Of a stretch of 64,000 bases of DNA, positions 8,703-17,265 are shown one piece after another (within the stretch, counting starts at the first letter, position 1; every line of letters begins with the position of its first letter). Source of the stretch: Corynebacterium durum (GTDB taxonomy: Bacteria; Actinomycetota; Actinomycetes; Mycobacteriales; Mycobacteriaceae); contig NZ_CP047200.1 of assembly GCF_030408675.1 (NCBI RefSeq), forward strand, positions 2,356,001 to 2,420,000, given 5' to 3'. The notes under the pieces are model-generated. The model ran no database searches. It worked only from the letters and a program-made list of their open reading frames with translations, and was not told the DNA's origin. The position numbers and the translations under genes are program-made.

Positions 8703-8980
8703 GACCTCACTATACCGCTTTTCTCCATCACAGAAATCAAAACCGATACAGAATTATATTATCTGCTAAACAAGGAACTTCTGGAAGGAAAACTACAGTC
8801 CTCTCTTCATGCACTCAGTCCGAAAAAGAGTGAGATGAGGTGGAATAGTTCATGCAAGCTGCGGGCCTTGATAAGCTTTCGGTGATTTTTCAGCGGTTCA
8901 CCACTCATAAAACTCCATGCATATCAATCGTCCCAGAGTTTGGCGGCCAATCTTCGAGTTGATGGATATTGAGGAAGAAC
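8703..8980. other. Intergenic gap, no gene recognised
   Basis: 278 bp between two minus-strand genes. It contains a short plus-strand frame (from the ATG at 8852, about 36 codons) and another overlapping short frame, neither with a clear ribosome site or recognisable product. It may hold the promoter for the TPR-like gene and debris of an older gene. Confidence 0.4.
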
Positions 8981-9856
8981 TCAATCAGTAACCCTAACCA
9001 ACAACTTCCCCTCCCCCGGGCGATACTTCTTCAGCGCCTCCGGCAACTCCCGCAGGCTCACTTCACGAGCCATCCGCGAACGCAATCGCCCCGCTCTCAG
9101 CTGGTCAAACACCCCCTCAAGCAACGCCGGAAGCTCCGAACGCGGGCACGCATGCACCACGTCACGCAGACGAAACATCTCCACCCGCCTGCCCACCTCA
9201 CCTAGCGACCGCCCCGACAACAACCCGTAGTGCACCACAACCCCATCCGGCTTCACCGCCAGCGCTGCACGTCGCCCGGTCTCCCCGCCAACACAATCGA
9301 ACGCCACATCCACGTGCTTATCGACGCCCTCCCCACTCCATCCCCTACCCACCATTACTGTTTGTATTCCACGTTGATCGAGTAGTTCCTGAAGGTGGCG
9401 TGCAATGGTGGTGGACGCGCCGTCGATAAGCACGGTGCGGGCATCACCGCAGAAGCGTTCAACCATGAGGTAAGCGGTGAGCGGGTTGATGTAGACAAAG
9501 CAGGCAACATCGGTGGGGATGTCGTCGGGGACGGGTATGCACCACGTGTGATCGGTGCGTTTGAGTTCCTGCCATGCGCCGGCCGAGCCGATGGGCAGGA
9601 CACGACGGCCAAGGAGGGCACTGGGCACTTCCGGTCCAATGCGCTCGACCACCCCAACGCCCTCGAAGCCCGGGACCAGCAGGAATTCGGTTCGGGAGGC
9701 GTAGGCACCGGACACCGTGACCGCATCGGACGGGTTGAACGCGCTGGCCAGCATGCGCACAATAACCTCGCCGCGTTGTGGGGCATCGGGTTCGGGGACA
9801 TCCTGGATCGTGACGTTATGGATAGGACCTGGTTGAGCGGCTAGGGCGGCGAGCAT
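8981..9856 (-). CDS. MDR-superfamily oxidoreductase (zinc-free alcohol dehydrogenase / quinone reductase type)
   Basis: A 291-residue medium-chain dehydrogenase/reductase, somewhat shorter than the usual 320-340. The GroES-like catalytic domain is clear (FNPSDAVTVSGAY, PGFEGVGVVERIGPEV). The NADPH-binding Rossmann part is shortened: the usual glycine-rich loop is replaced by VLIDGASTTIARHLQELL. No zinc-ligand set is visible, so a quinone-oxidoreductase or 2-enoyl-thioester-reductase-type reaction is more likely than alcohol oxidation. A TTAGGTTAG / TTACCTAAC inverted repeat lies just upstream. Confidence 0.75.
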   Translation of the reverse strand: MLAALAAQPGPIHNVTIQDVPEPDAPQRGEVIVRMLASAFNPSDAVTVSGAYASRTEFLLVPGFEGVGVVERIGPEVPSALLGRRVLPIGSAGAWQELKRTDHTWCIPVPDDIPTDVACFVYINPLTAYLMVERFCGDARTVLIDGASTTIARHLQELLDQRGIQTVMVGRGWSGEGVDKHVDVAFDCVGGETGRRAALAVKPDGVVVHYGLLSGRSLGEVGRRVEMFRLRDVVHACPRSELPALLEGVFDQLRAGRLRSRMAREVSLRELPEALKKYRPGEGKLLVRVTD

Positions 9857-9860
9857 GTTG

Positions 9861-9888
9861 TTAGGTTAGCGCGAACTCGTTACCTAAC
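9861..9888. promoter_or_regulatory. Inverted repeat upstream of the MDR gene
   Basis: TTAGGTTAG (9861-9869) faces TTACCTAAC (9880-9888) across 10 bp, only 4 bp upstream of the MDR start codon. The left arm equals a half-site of the DtxR iron box, but the spacing is wrong for a full DtxR site, so a different regulator is equally likely. Confidence 0.4.
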
Positions 9889-10028
9889 TTCCAACCTACT
9901 GAAAACTACTCAGGCATAGAGGACATGCCGTTGAATCAACGTGCCCATGAGTTCCCGTCTTGCGGATGACCTTCCATCCCTCCCCCACTTGCGCATTTCC
10001 TCAAGCCAGTCTAGTGCACGGCTGTACC

Positions 10029-11825
10029 ATGACTGTCATGTCTTACCACCGTAATGATCGCAACAATCACTCTCGCAACCACCACCGCCGAAGCAACAAT
10101 AATCGCAACCCCCACAACAACGAGTACCGCGAACATCACCATGAAGATGACCTGCGCCGCGCGTTAACCTCGCTCGATGGGAAAAGTTACGGAGCATACA
10201 AGAGCCTGCGCGGCTCCTACCCCCTGGCACCGGGCATAACATTATCGATTGATCGTGTGCAGACGGACCCGTATGCCCCACCCTCGTTGATGCGCATCCT
10301 GGTCGACCTAGCAACAGCCCAGGTTCCCCAGGACCTCATCAACGATGCTGAAGGCAAGATCGCCACGGGTGATTTCTTGACCAGGGCTTTTTCACATGAG
10401 GCATATACCAGCAAAGTCGCCAGGGAGGTGAGCATTGGCCGCCCAGGGCAGGCTGTGTTGGAGCGCACCAGCATCCTGTTTACGGACAAGCGCCTAGAAG
10501 CCCGCATTATGGTGGCGCTTCCCGCTGCGGGCCGCCGGATTCGCGGCCGAGAGGCGGAGGAATTGCTTGCGGATATTCTTCCCGAGGTAGCGGAATACAG
10601 TCTTCTCTACAAGAATCTTGATCAGCAGAAGCTCCGCGATCACGTCATCTTATACCGTGACCAGCAGGATCTGCGCCGTCAACTCAACAGCCGCAAGCTT
10701 GTTGCTTTTGTTGGCAACGGCGCGATTCTGCCGCGTCGTTCGGGTGATTCGGACGAACCATTGGAGCAGGGTGCCACACCGTTCCAGAGTCCACAATCGC
10801 TGCACACCGAGTTTTCTCTCCCCAGCGGCCGCACGATCACAGGCATGGGTGTGCCGGAGGGGATCACGGTGATTGTGGGCGGCGGTTATCACGGCAAGTC
10901 CACACTACTGAAGGCGATGGAGCGGGGCGTGTATTCACATATCCTCAACGACGGCCGGGAGTGGGTGATTACTCACGCGGATGCAATGGCGATTCGCGCG
11001 GAGGATGGCCGCGCGGTGACGGGCGTGGACATTTCACCGTTTATTAATAATTTGCCGTCGGGCACGGATACGCACCGGTTTTTCACCACGAACGCATCGG
11101 GTTCGACCTCGCAGGCCACGAACCTGGTGGAGGCCCTGGAGGCGGGCGCGCAAACACTCTTGATCGATGAAGACACGTCGGCCACAAACTTCATGATCCG
11201 CGACGAACGCATGCAGCAGCTCATTCCTGCGAAGGATGAGCCGATCACCCCATTTGTGCAGCGTATCCGCCCGTTGTTTACGGAGAAGGGCGTCTCGACA
11301 ATCCTGGTGGCGGGCGGTTCAGGCGCGTTTTTCGACGTCGCGGATCACGTCATTGCCCTGAACTCGTACGTTCCGAACGACGTGACGGTGCAGGCCCACA
11401 GCATTGCGAATCGGACGCCACAGAATGACGCGGCGTCGATACGCGTTTTCGATTCCCCGAACCCTCGCGTCCCGGCGCGGGATGGCTTGCGGGAGCCAAG
11501 TAAGACGAAGCCCGCGAAGGCCCGCAGCCGCACGGATATTCAGTACGGGCGCGAAAACATTGATCTGATCGGGTTGATGCAGCTTATCGACGTCGCGCAA
11601 ACCACCGGCATTGCCCACGCTTTAGATTCCATTGCGGACCGATGTGATGGCAACACCAGCCTTGCGCAGCTGGTGGATCAGTTAGTACAAGACCTGGACG
11701 AACACGGTTTGGACGTGTTGTCGCCGCATCGTGGACATCCGGGGTTGTTTGCGCGTCCCCGCAGCCAGGAGATTATGGCTTCAGTGAATCGGTACCGCAA
11801 GCTCAAGCTTAGTGCTGGGCGGTGA
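10029..11825 (+). CDS. Predicted ABC-class ATPase (ABC_ATPase, PF09818-type)
   Basis: About 598 residues, matching the family of stand-alone predicted ATPases of the ABC class. The N-terminus is very rich in His, Asn and Arg (first ~40 residues). The conserved RALTSLDGKSYGAYKSLRGSY-type start of the family follows. The Walker A motif GGGYHGKST lies near residue 285 and the Walker B motif TLLIDEDTSATNF near 380. It has no membrane segments, so it is soluble; function unknown. The ATG at 10029 is preferred over the longer frame at 9960; the ATG at 10038 is equally possible. No operon partner. Confidence 0.85.
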   Translation: MTVMSYHRNDRNNHSRNHHRRSNNNRNPHNNEYREHHHEDDLRRALTSLDGKSYGAYKSLRGSYPLAPGITLSIDRVQTDPYAPPSLMRILVDLATAQVPQDLINDAEGKIATGDFLTRAFSHEAYTSKVAREVSIGRPGQAVLERTSILFTDKRLEARIMVALPAAGRRIRGREAEELLADILPEVAEYSLLYKNLDQQKLRDHVILYRDQQDLRRQLNSRKLVAFVGNGAILPRRSGDSDEPLEQGATPFQSPQSLHTEFSLPSGRTITGMGVPEGITVIVGGGYHGKSTLLKAMERGVYSHILNDGREWVITHADAMAIRAEDGRAVTGVDISPFINNLPSGTDTHRFFTTNASGSTSQATNLVEALEAGAQTLLIDEDTSATNFMIRDERMQQLIPAKDEPITPFVQRIRPLFTEKGVSTILVAGGSGAFFDVADHVIALNSYVPNDVTVQAHSIANRTPQNDAASIRVFDSPNPRVPARDGLREPSKTKPAKARSRTDIQYGRENIDLIGLMQLIDVAQTTGIAHALDSIADRCDGNTSLAQLVDQLVQDLDEHGLDVLSPHRGHPGLFARPRSQEIMASVNRYRKLKLSAGR

Positions 11826-11889
11826 GGTCGAAGTTCTTGGGCTGCAGTGCTACCGCCCGCGACCAGGGGTTCCCAATCTCACTCCTGCA

Positions 11890-11957
11890 GAGTTTGTATA
11901 TCGTCAGGCCTGAAAACGGAGTGTTTTTGACCTGGGCGTATACATACTTTTATGCAA
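11890..11957. repeat. Possible decayed copy of palindromic repeat family P
   Basis: Contains the core pattern CCTGAAAACGGAGTGTTTTTGACCTGG flanked by imperfectly inverted TTTGTATAT / GTATACATAC segments. The core resembles the elements at 30.05 and 46.45 kb. It lies between the ATPase gene and the convergent GNAT gene. Confidence 0.45.
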
Positions 11958-11966
11958 CACCCCTCC

Positions 11967-12437
11967 TCACGCCAGCTCTAGCACCAACGTCCCGGTATCA
12001 AACCCCGACCCTGCCCATGCAAACCCGGCGCGTTCATAAAGCCGGCGCGCCGGGTTGCCCTCTTCCACGCTGAGGCTGATGCGCCGGAGTCCTTTCGAGC
12101 GGGCGGCGCGGATCGCGGCGTCGATAAGCTGACCGCCAACTCCCCGTCTGCGCTCACCCTCCGCGACCCAGATGCTGAGTTCAGGGGTGGCTTCGTCGAC
12201 GAAGCCGAAGCCGGGGTCGTCGGCGGTGAAAAAGCGCAGCCACACCACACCAATAGCCCTACCGTTGCTGTTTTCGGCAACATAGCCGAAGTCTGATTCT
12301 TGCCACGGGTCGTGGTAGTGGCGGAAGTACGGGTTGGTAAGCACGTCGTCCCGAGTGAAGCGTTCTTCCACCCAGTTCACATTGCAGAAAGTTGCTTCTA
12401 CTAGAAGGTCACGGTCGTCGGCGCGGAGTTCTCGCAT
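11967..12437 (-). CDS. GNAT family N-acetyltransferase
   Basis: A 156-residue GCN5-related acetyltransferase using acetyl-CoA. The pyrophosphate-binding motif A is visible as ERRRGVGGQLIDAAIRAARSKG (arginine-glycine loop RRRGVG), preceded by the beta4 strand ELSIWVAE and followed by motif B with ARRLYERAGFAWAGS. Substrate unknown. It contains a copy of the dispersed word GGCGTCGATAAGC (12117-12129), read here as LIDA. Monocistronic. Confidence 0.85.
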   Translation of the reverse strand: MRELRADDRDLLVEATFCNVNWVEERFTRDDVLTNPYFRHYHDPWQESDFGYVAENSNGRAIGVVWLRFFTADDPGFGFVDEATPELSIWVAEGERRRGVGGQLIDAAIRAARSKGLRRISLSVEEGNPARRLYERAGFAWAGSGFDTGTLVLELA

Positions 12438-12582
12438 GCCTTATATACTGCCACTGAAACCGGCCTCGAAGGTCTCCCAGTTGGAGGCTTCATCATGGGT
12501 AGGCGGCATGGGTAGGCGGCCCTGACCACCGCTACTTATGGTCGGGCCGCCTAGTCTGCGTTTCCGGGTTCTGCCTCAGGTG

Positions 12583-13692
12583 TTACAGCCCGGAGATGTC
12601 GTGGTCGGGCATCATGGGTGCCTCGTTGGTGGAGTGTACATCGGTGTAGGTGTCATAGTGCCCATCGTTGTCGGTGTCGGTGGCCATGGAGTCTGCCCAA
12701 CCGTCGTGGTTGTGGTCGAACAGGGCGTCGTCGGGGTTACCATCGCCGTCGAAGTCACCGTGCTGCTCGTCAAGCCGCCCGTCAAAGTTGTTGTCAATGT
12801 CAACACGGTCGACGGTGCCGTTAAAGTCTGTGTCGTCCTCCACGAGGTCAATGTGACCGTCGTGGTTGGTGTCCGTGAACCGAATGTCGGTCAGCCCGTC
12901 ACCGTTGGTGTCCTGTTCCACCATGTCGGTGATGCCGTCACCGTTGGTGTCAAATGCCAGGCTGTCGCCGTAGCCATCGGCGTCAAGGTCGATCTCGTGG
13001 TGGTCGCTGACGGGTGCAACACCCGGGGTAGTACCGCTTGGAGCAGTGTCACCAGGAGCCGCTCCCCCTGGAGCAGCACCGGAATCGTGACCTGCGGCGG
13101 CCGCGCGCTGGGCGTCGGTAATCGCATTCACACCGCTGGTGCTGTCGATGACGCCGTCGTCGTTGTTGTCGTATTCGTTGTAGTCACTGGTGCCGTCGCC
13201 GTTGGTGTCGTAGGCGATGCTGTCCACTGTGCCGTCGTCATCATAGTCTTTGAGGGTCACATCAAAGACGCCGTCTCCGTTGGTGTCCACTTCCTTTTCA
13301 TCCATGTGACCGTCGTAGTCCAGGTCAGTGAGCACCGTGTCCATCCGGCCATCGCCGTTGGTGTCAATGGAGTCTTTGTCGGCGGTACCGTCATCATTCC
13401 TGTCTTCGGTCCGAACGTTGGTCACGCCATCGCCGTCGGTGTCGTATTCGAGAACGTCAGCAGTGCCGTCTTCATCCGGGTCGGTGATGCGCATGTCAGC
13501 GCGGCCGTCGCCGTTGGTGTCTAGATCGAAGGTATCAATGTCGTTGTCACTATCGGTGTCGTACTGACCCATCACCGTTCCAGTGACCGGGTTGCCGTTC
13601 ACGTCCACGGTGTGGATGGACTCTGCGTTACCAGCAGGGGCGCCAGCGGTGCCAGCAGCGTTGTTAGCGGTAGTGCCGTTGGGGTCGCTCAT
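12583..13692 (-). CDS. Asp-rich repeat protein: ~20 tandem 13-residue calcium-type repeats
   Basis: A 369-residue, very acidic protein made almost entirely of a strict 13-residue repeat D-x-[ND]-x-D-G-x-x-D-x4, for example DTNGDGRADMRIT. A first block has about 11 units, then a Gly/Ala/Pro linker of about 45 residues, then a second block of about 9. The DxDxDG spacing is that of thrombospondin type-3 / EF-hand-like Ca2+ loops. There is no signal peptide, so by sequence it is cytoplasmic or exported by a non-Sec route. The start at 13692 follows GGAAAGG. It diverges from the dynamin-like operon with only 222 bp between, which suggests shared control. The repeats make this region hard to assemble, so copy number could be wrong. 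Confidence 0.8.
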   Translation of the reverse strand: MSDPNGTTANNAAGTAGAPAGNAESIHTVDVNGNPVTGTVMGQYDTDSDNDIDTFDLDTNGDGRADMRITDPDEDGTADVLEYDTDGDGVTNVRTEDRNDDGTADKDSIDTNGDGRMDTVLTDLDYDGHMDEKEVDTNGDGVFDVTLKDYDDDGTVDSIAYDTNGDGTSDYNEYDNNDDGVIDSTSGVNAITDAQRAAAAGHDSGAAPGGAAPGDTAPSGTTPGVAPVSDHHEIDLDADGYGDSLAFDTNGDGITDMVEQDTNGDGLTDIRFTDTNHDGHIDLVEDDTDFNGTVDRVDIDNNFDGRLDEQHGDFDGDGNPDDALFDHNHDGWADSMATDTDNDGHYDTYTDVHSTNEAPMMPDHDISGL

Positions 13693-13763
13693 GATGTGGT
13701 CCTTTCCTTCTCACACCTTCACGGTGCGCTTGCGATGTTGTCGATGATGGAATGCACCCATGC

Positions 13764-13836
13764 GGAAGAATGTTCCCGAAGTGCCAAAAAATTTTTTACT
13801 TCAGCCCTAGTCCAGCTATTTTCCTGGGAAAATAGC
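13764..13836. promoter_or_regulatory. Divergent control region with a near-perfect 22-bp palindrome
   Basis: Between the Asp-rich gene and the first dynamin-like gene, arms GCTATTTTCC (13815-13824) and GGAAAATAGC (13827-13836) form a perfect 10-bp inverted repeat with a 2-bp centre. A weaker GGAA-N5-TTCC lies at 13764-13776. The tight centre and lack of a T-run point to a dimeric regulator site and not a terminator. Confidence 0.6.
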
Positions 13837-13914
13837 CAGAAATCTCCTGCATGGAAGAACGCTGTGCTATTAAAGGTGATGGTACTGTTTTCTCAACAAT
13901 AGTGAAGGCTGCGC

Positions 13915-15735
13915 ATGTCCCACGGATCCCCGGCCGCCGCGTCTCGCACCCCTGAAGAGTCAGTGACACGCGCGGCGGACATTGCACGACGATACGGTCA
14001 AGACAGCGCTGCGGACCGCGCAGTCCAGATGCTGAATGCCACATTCCGGGCGGGCACAGTGGTGGTTATGGGGGAAGTGAAACGGGGAAAGTCATCACTG
14101 GTCAACGCTCTGATTGCCCAGCCGGATCTGCTGCCCGTTGACGTTCTCACCTGTACCAGCGCACCGATTCGCGTGGCTGTCTCCCACGACGGCCCGGTTG
14201 TTCCCCAGGTCACTCTTGTGCGGGGCACAGAGCGGGAAATGATATTGGCCACAGAACTCGCCCGCTGGGTGACGGTAGACGGGGTGGGGTCACTACAGGG
14301 CAACACCAACGCTGGCCTGGAAGAGTCGCAGGATCCACCCAGTTCAGCGGAGATCTCCGTACGATACCCGGATATGGACGGCATCACGGTCGTCGATACG
14401 CCCGGCGTGGGTGGGCTGGACAAACGCGCCGTTACCGCAGCGCTTCAGGAGGCACGGCACGCCGGTGTTCTGCTCATGGTGTGCGATGCCTCCACCCCCA
14501 TCACCGCGCCTGAAATGGACATCCTGCGACAGGCCCACGATTCCGTCGGCGGCGTCATCGTCGCCGTGACCAAGACGGACAAAAACACCCGACGCTGGCG
14601 CGCCATCGTTGAGGACAACAAGCGACTGATCAGCAGCCACATGGGTATCGACGTCCCGGTGGTCGGCGTCTCCAGCCTGCGCGCCCTTGATGCCGCACGC
14701 TGCATCGATCCTGCACGCCGAGCAGAGTTGGAACGGCGTTCCGGGATCGCGCAGCTGCGTTCACAACTTCGTGCGCAGCTGCGGCAACCAGCGGCGATGG
14801 GTCAGCGCGCGGCGCTGCAATCCATCACCACAACCCTGACGGGAATTGCCAAAACGGTGCGGGATGACATTCGCCTACTAGCGGAATCCTCGACAGCGGT
14901 GGAGCAGTTGGAAGCCGAGAAAACCACCCTGGAGCGGCTTCGGGAGGAATCCTCCGAGTTTGAGCAGCGCTTCCAACGTGACCTCGCGGTGGCGCGCACC
15001 CGGGTGACGGAGGGGCTGGACAAAGCCCTAGAAGAGGTGCGTCACGAATGGACGCAGCAGATCAATGCGGACTCGCTGCGCGTGCTGCGATCCAAACCTC
15101 AGGTGTTCACCAGCCAGATTGAGACGGAACTGGCCGTGGTAATGGAAGACACCGTGGGCGCAATGGTGGAGGAAATTTCCGAACTTGCATCGGCGCTTTT
15201 CCCCGACCGCCAGGAACTGATCGCAGAGATCATGGGGACCACGGTGGCGTCGTTAACCCCGGCGGAAGTCTCGGGGCACGAGGTGGAGAAGAAAACCAAG
15301 GACATCATTGACCCCAGTGTGCTGATGATGGGCATGATCGGTTCGGGTGCGTTGGCGGCCATCATCCCAGTGGCACCGCTGGCGGGTGCCGTGTGGGTGG
15401 GCGTTAACCTGGGCTACCGCGCGATGCGAAACGGCAAACAACATTTGATTACGTGGCTTCGGGAAACCACCGCCAGCGTGCGCACAGCCACCACCCGCAT
15501 GTTGGATACCCTGATCACTACGGCACGCACGGATGTGATGCTGCGGTACCGCGCTGATCTGCGGACGAAGATCAAGGAATTGCACGGCCGGATCGACCAG
15601 GCTCGGGAGGCGGCGCGCGAATCGGAGGGAGAGCGCCAGGAACGCAGCGCCCGGCTGACGCGGAACGTCCAGATTATCGAGGCAACGATTGCGGAGTTGG
15701 GTCGGCACCTGCAGCAGGGAGGAGCACGCGCATGA
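13915..15735 (+). CDS. Dynamin-like GTPase A (IniA/IniC-like)
   Basis: A 606-residue large GTPase. G1 P-loop GEVKRGKSS is at residues 53-61, G3 VVDTPGVGG near 160, and G4 VTKTDKN near 219. A helical, coiled-coil-prone region follows (about 300-460), then a hydrophobic hairpin (about 469-500, MMGMIGSGALAAIIPVAPLAG) that fits a membrane paddle. This order is that of bacterial dynamins, including mycobacterial IniA and IniC, which act on membranes under cell-envelope stress. ATG at 13915 with GAAGG 6 bp upstream. It overlaps the next gene by 4 bp (ATGA), indicating translational coupling. Confidence 0.9.
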   Translation: MSHGSPAAASRTPEESVTRAADIARRYGQDSAADRAVQMLNATFRAGTVVVMGEVKRGKSSLVNALIAQPDLLPVDVLTCTSAPIRVAVSHDGPVVPQVTLVRGTEREMILATELARWVTVDGVGSLQGNTNAGLEESQDPPSSAEISVRYPDMDGITVVDTPGVGGLDKRAVTAALQEARHAGVLLMVCDASTPITAPEMDILRQAHDSVGGVIVAVTKTDKNTRRWRAIVEDNKRLISSHMGIDVPVVGVSSLRALDAARCIDPARRAELERRSGIAQLRSQLRAQLRQPAAMGQRAALQSITTTLTGIAKTVRDDIRLLAESSTAVEQLEAEKTTLERLREESSEFEQRFQRDLAVARTRVTEGLDKALEEVRHEWTQQINADSLRVLRSKPQVFTSQIETELAVVMEDTVGAMVEEISELASALFPDRQELIAEIMGTTVASLTPAEVSGHEVEKKTKDIIDPSVLMMGMIGSGALAAIIPVAPLAGAVWVGVNLGYRAMRNGKQHLITWLRETTASVRTATTRMLDTLITTARTDVMLRYRADLRTKIKELHGRIDQAREAARESEGERQERSARLTRNVQIIEATIAELGRHLQQGGARA

Positions 15736-17177
15736 ATCCATCACGCCAGGAGGCCATTGAAACCATAACGCTGCTGCTCACCCAGGCTATCGACGCCCTG
15801 GAATCCGGCGGCCCCGAACTTGTAGAACCTGCGTCGGAACTTCGGGAAATGGTGACCCGCCCGCCACGCGTGGCCATCGCCGGGCGACTGAAATCCGGCA
15901 AATCAACGCTGGTCAACGCCCTTACCCAACACCACATTGCCGCCACGGATTCCGTGGAATGCACTATGGCGGTGAGTATGTATCTTGACGGTGCCCCAGC
16001 GCGCGCTGAGGTGGTGGGCTTGGACGGCCGGGTGGATCGTGTCAGCCTGGGTCAGGGGCCGCTGGACCATCTGCCACGTCCGCTGGACGAGGTCGATTAC
16101 GTGCGGCAATTCGTGCCGAACGCGAGCTTGCAGCGGCTATCGCTGATCGACACCCCCGGTACGGCGACGCTGACGGTGGACAACGAGCAACGAACCCGCC
16201 GAATGCTTATCGACGGCACGAAAGACACCCGCCGCGCCAGCGCTTGGGCGGACTGCGTGGTGTTCCTTTCTGATTCAGCGCCGCGTGAAGACGAGCGGGT
16301 GTTTCTGTCACAGCTGGGCATGACTCCCTTGACGACGATGGGCGTGCTGTCCCGTGCTGATTCCTTTGGTGCCGGAGCATTTGGAAACCAAGACCCCATT
16401 CAACTGGCGGGAGTTCATGCCGCACGCATTGCCGAGCAACTGGGATCGGCGGTGCGGACAGTGCTCCCACTTTCGGGACTGCTGGCGGAGTCCGCGCTGG
16501 TGGGGCAGGTGACGGAACGGGTTGCCAGGAGCGCGGCGGCGCTGGCGCACCTAGATCGGGACGGGGTGTTAGACGTGATCGAGGTGGACGACCCCTCGAT
16601 TATCGTTCCCGGTTTCACCGCCGCGATGCGCGATGAACTGTTAGATGTGCTGGGCGAATACGGTGTGATGGTGGGGCGTTCGGTGGCTCACGCTCAGGGG
16701 GCGGTGGGACTCATGCAGTGGATGCGTGATGTCTCGGGCATTGACTCTCTGACAGATCTGCTCACCGGCGACAATGCGTACTTCGCAGTGCTACAACGCG
16801 CGGTACGCATGTTGGACGCCCTGGAAGACCTCTCCAACAACTACGCCGTGCGCGACCACGTGCGCTGGGTACAGGAGATTCTTCTCGGGCAGCCGCAGAT
16901 GCATGAGGTTCTGTTGTATCGCAGCTACCGGGACACGTATGTGAGCACCCCGGATTCCTCCCTGCTGGGTCCACTGCGGCAGGCCATCACAGCCGCGACT
17001 TCGGCAGAAGTGGCAGGACTGTCACCGTCTGCCGACCCCACGTCTGTGCGCGCACGGCACGAGCAGGAACTGGGCAGGCTGCAGCAACTCGCCATGACTC
17101 CCCTGTCAGCGGCCGAGGATGAGGCGCGGGAGCGTCTCATCATCGCGCACCAGCAAGCACTGCGATCTATGACATAA
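15732..17177 (+). CDS. Dynamin-like GTPase B (IniC-like partner)
   Basis: A 481-residue second dynamin-like GTPase, shorter than its partner. P-loop GRLKSGKST is at residues 50-58, the switch-I region DSVECTMAV follows, and G3 LIDTPGTA lies near 138. G4 is altered to SRAD in place of TKxD. The C-terminal half is helical; no long hydrophobic paddle is obvious, unlike gene A. Bacterial dynamins often occur as tandem unequal pairs that assemble together, so A and B probably form a hetero-oligomer at the membrane. It starts inside the stop of gene A, with GGAGG upstream. Confidence 0.88.
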   Translation: MNPSRQEAIETITLLLTQAIDALESGGPELVEPASELREMVTRPPRVAIAGRLKSGKSTLVNALTQHHIAATDSVECTMAVSMYLDGAPARAEVVGLDGRVDRVSLGQGPLDHLPRPLDEVDYVRQFVPNASLQRLSLIDTPGTATLTVDNEQRTRRMLIDGTKDTRRASAWADCVVFLSDSAPREDERVFLSQLGMTPLTTMGVLSRADSFGAGAFGNQDPIQLAGVHAARIAEQLGSAVRTVLPLSGLLAESALVGQVTERVARSAAALAHLDRDGVLDVIEVDDPSIIVPGFTAAMRDELLDVLGEYGVMVGRSVAHAQGAVGLMQWMRDVSGIDSLTDLLTGDNAYFAVLQRAVRMLDALEDLSNNYAVRDHVRWVQEILLGQPQMHEVLLYRSYRDTYVSTPDSSLLGPLRQAITAATSAEVAGLSPSADPTSVRARHEQELGRLQQLAMTPLSAAEDEARERLIIAHQQALRSMT

Positions 17178-17265
17178 CACGTCTCGGGAACATTATGGGC
17201 CTGGGATGTATTACACCTGTACATCACGCATATAACCAACAACGATAGGTTTAGGTGAGCACACA

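Noticed and set aside
12538..13524. Long plus-strand frame of 328 codons opposite the Asp-rich gene
   Set aside because: Its Val-rich repetitive product is the antisense shadow of the 13-residue repeat; there is no ribosome site and the minus-strand product has a coherent motif.
12583..13692. CRISPR-like repeat array suggested by the regular repetition
   Set aside because: The period is 39 bp in frame and encodes a continuous peptide repeat; there are no conserved repeats with unique spacers and no cas genes.
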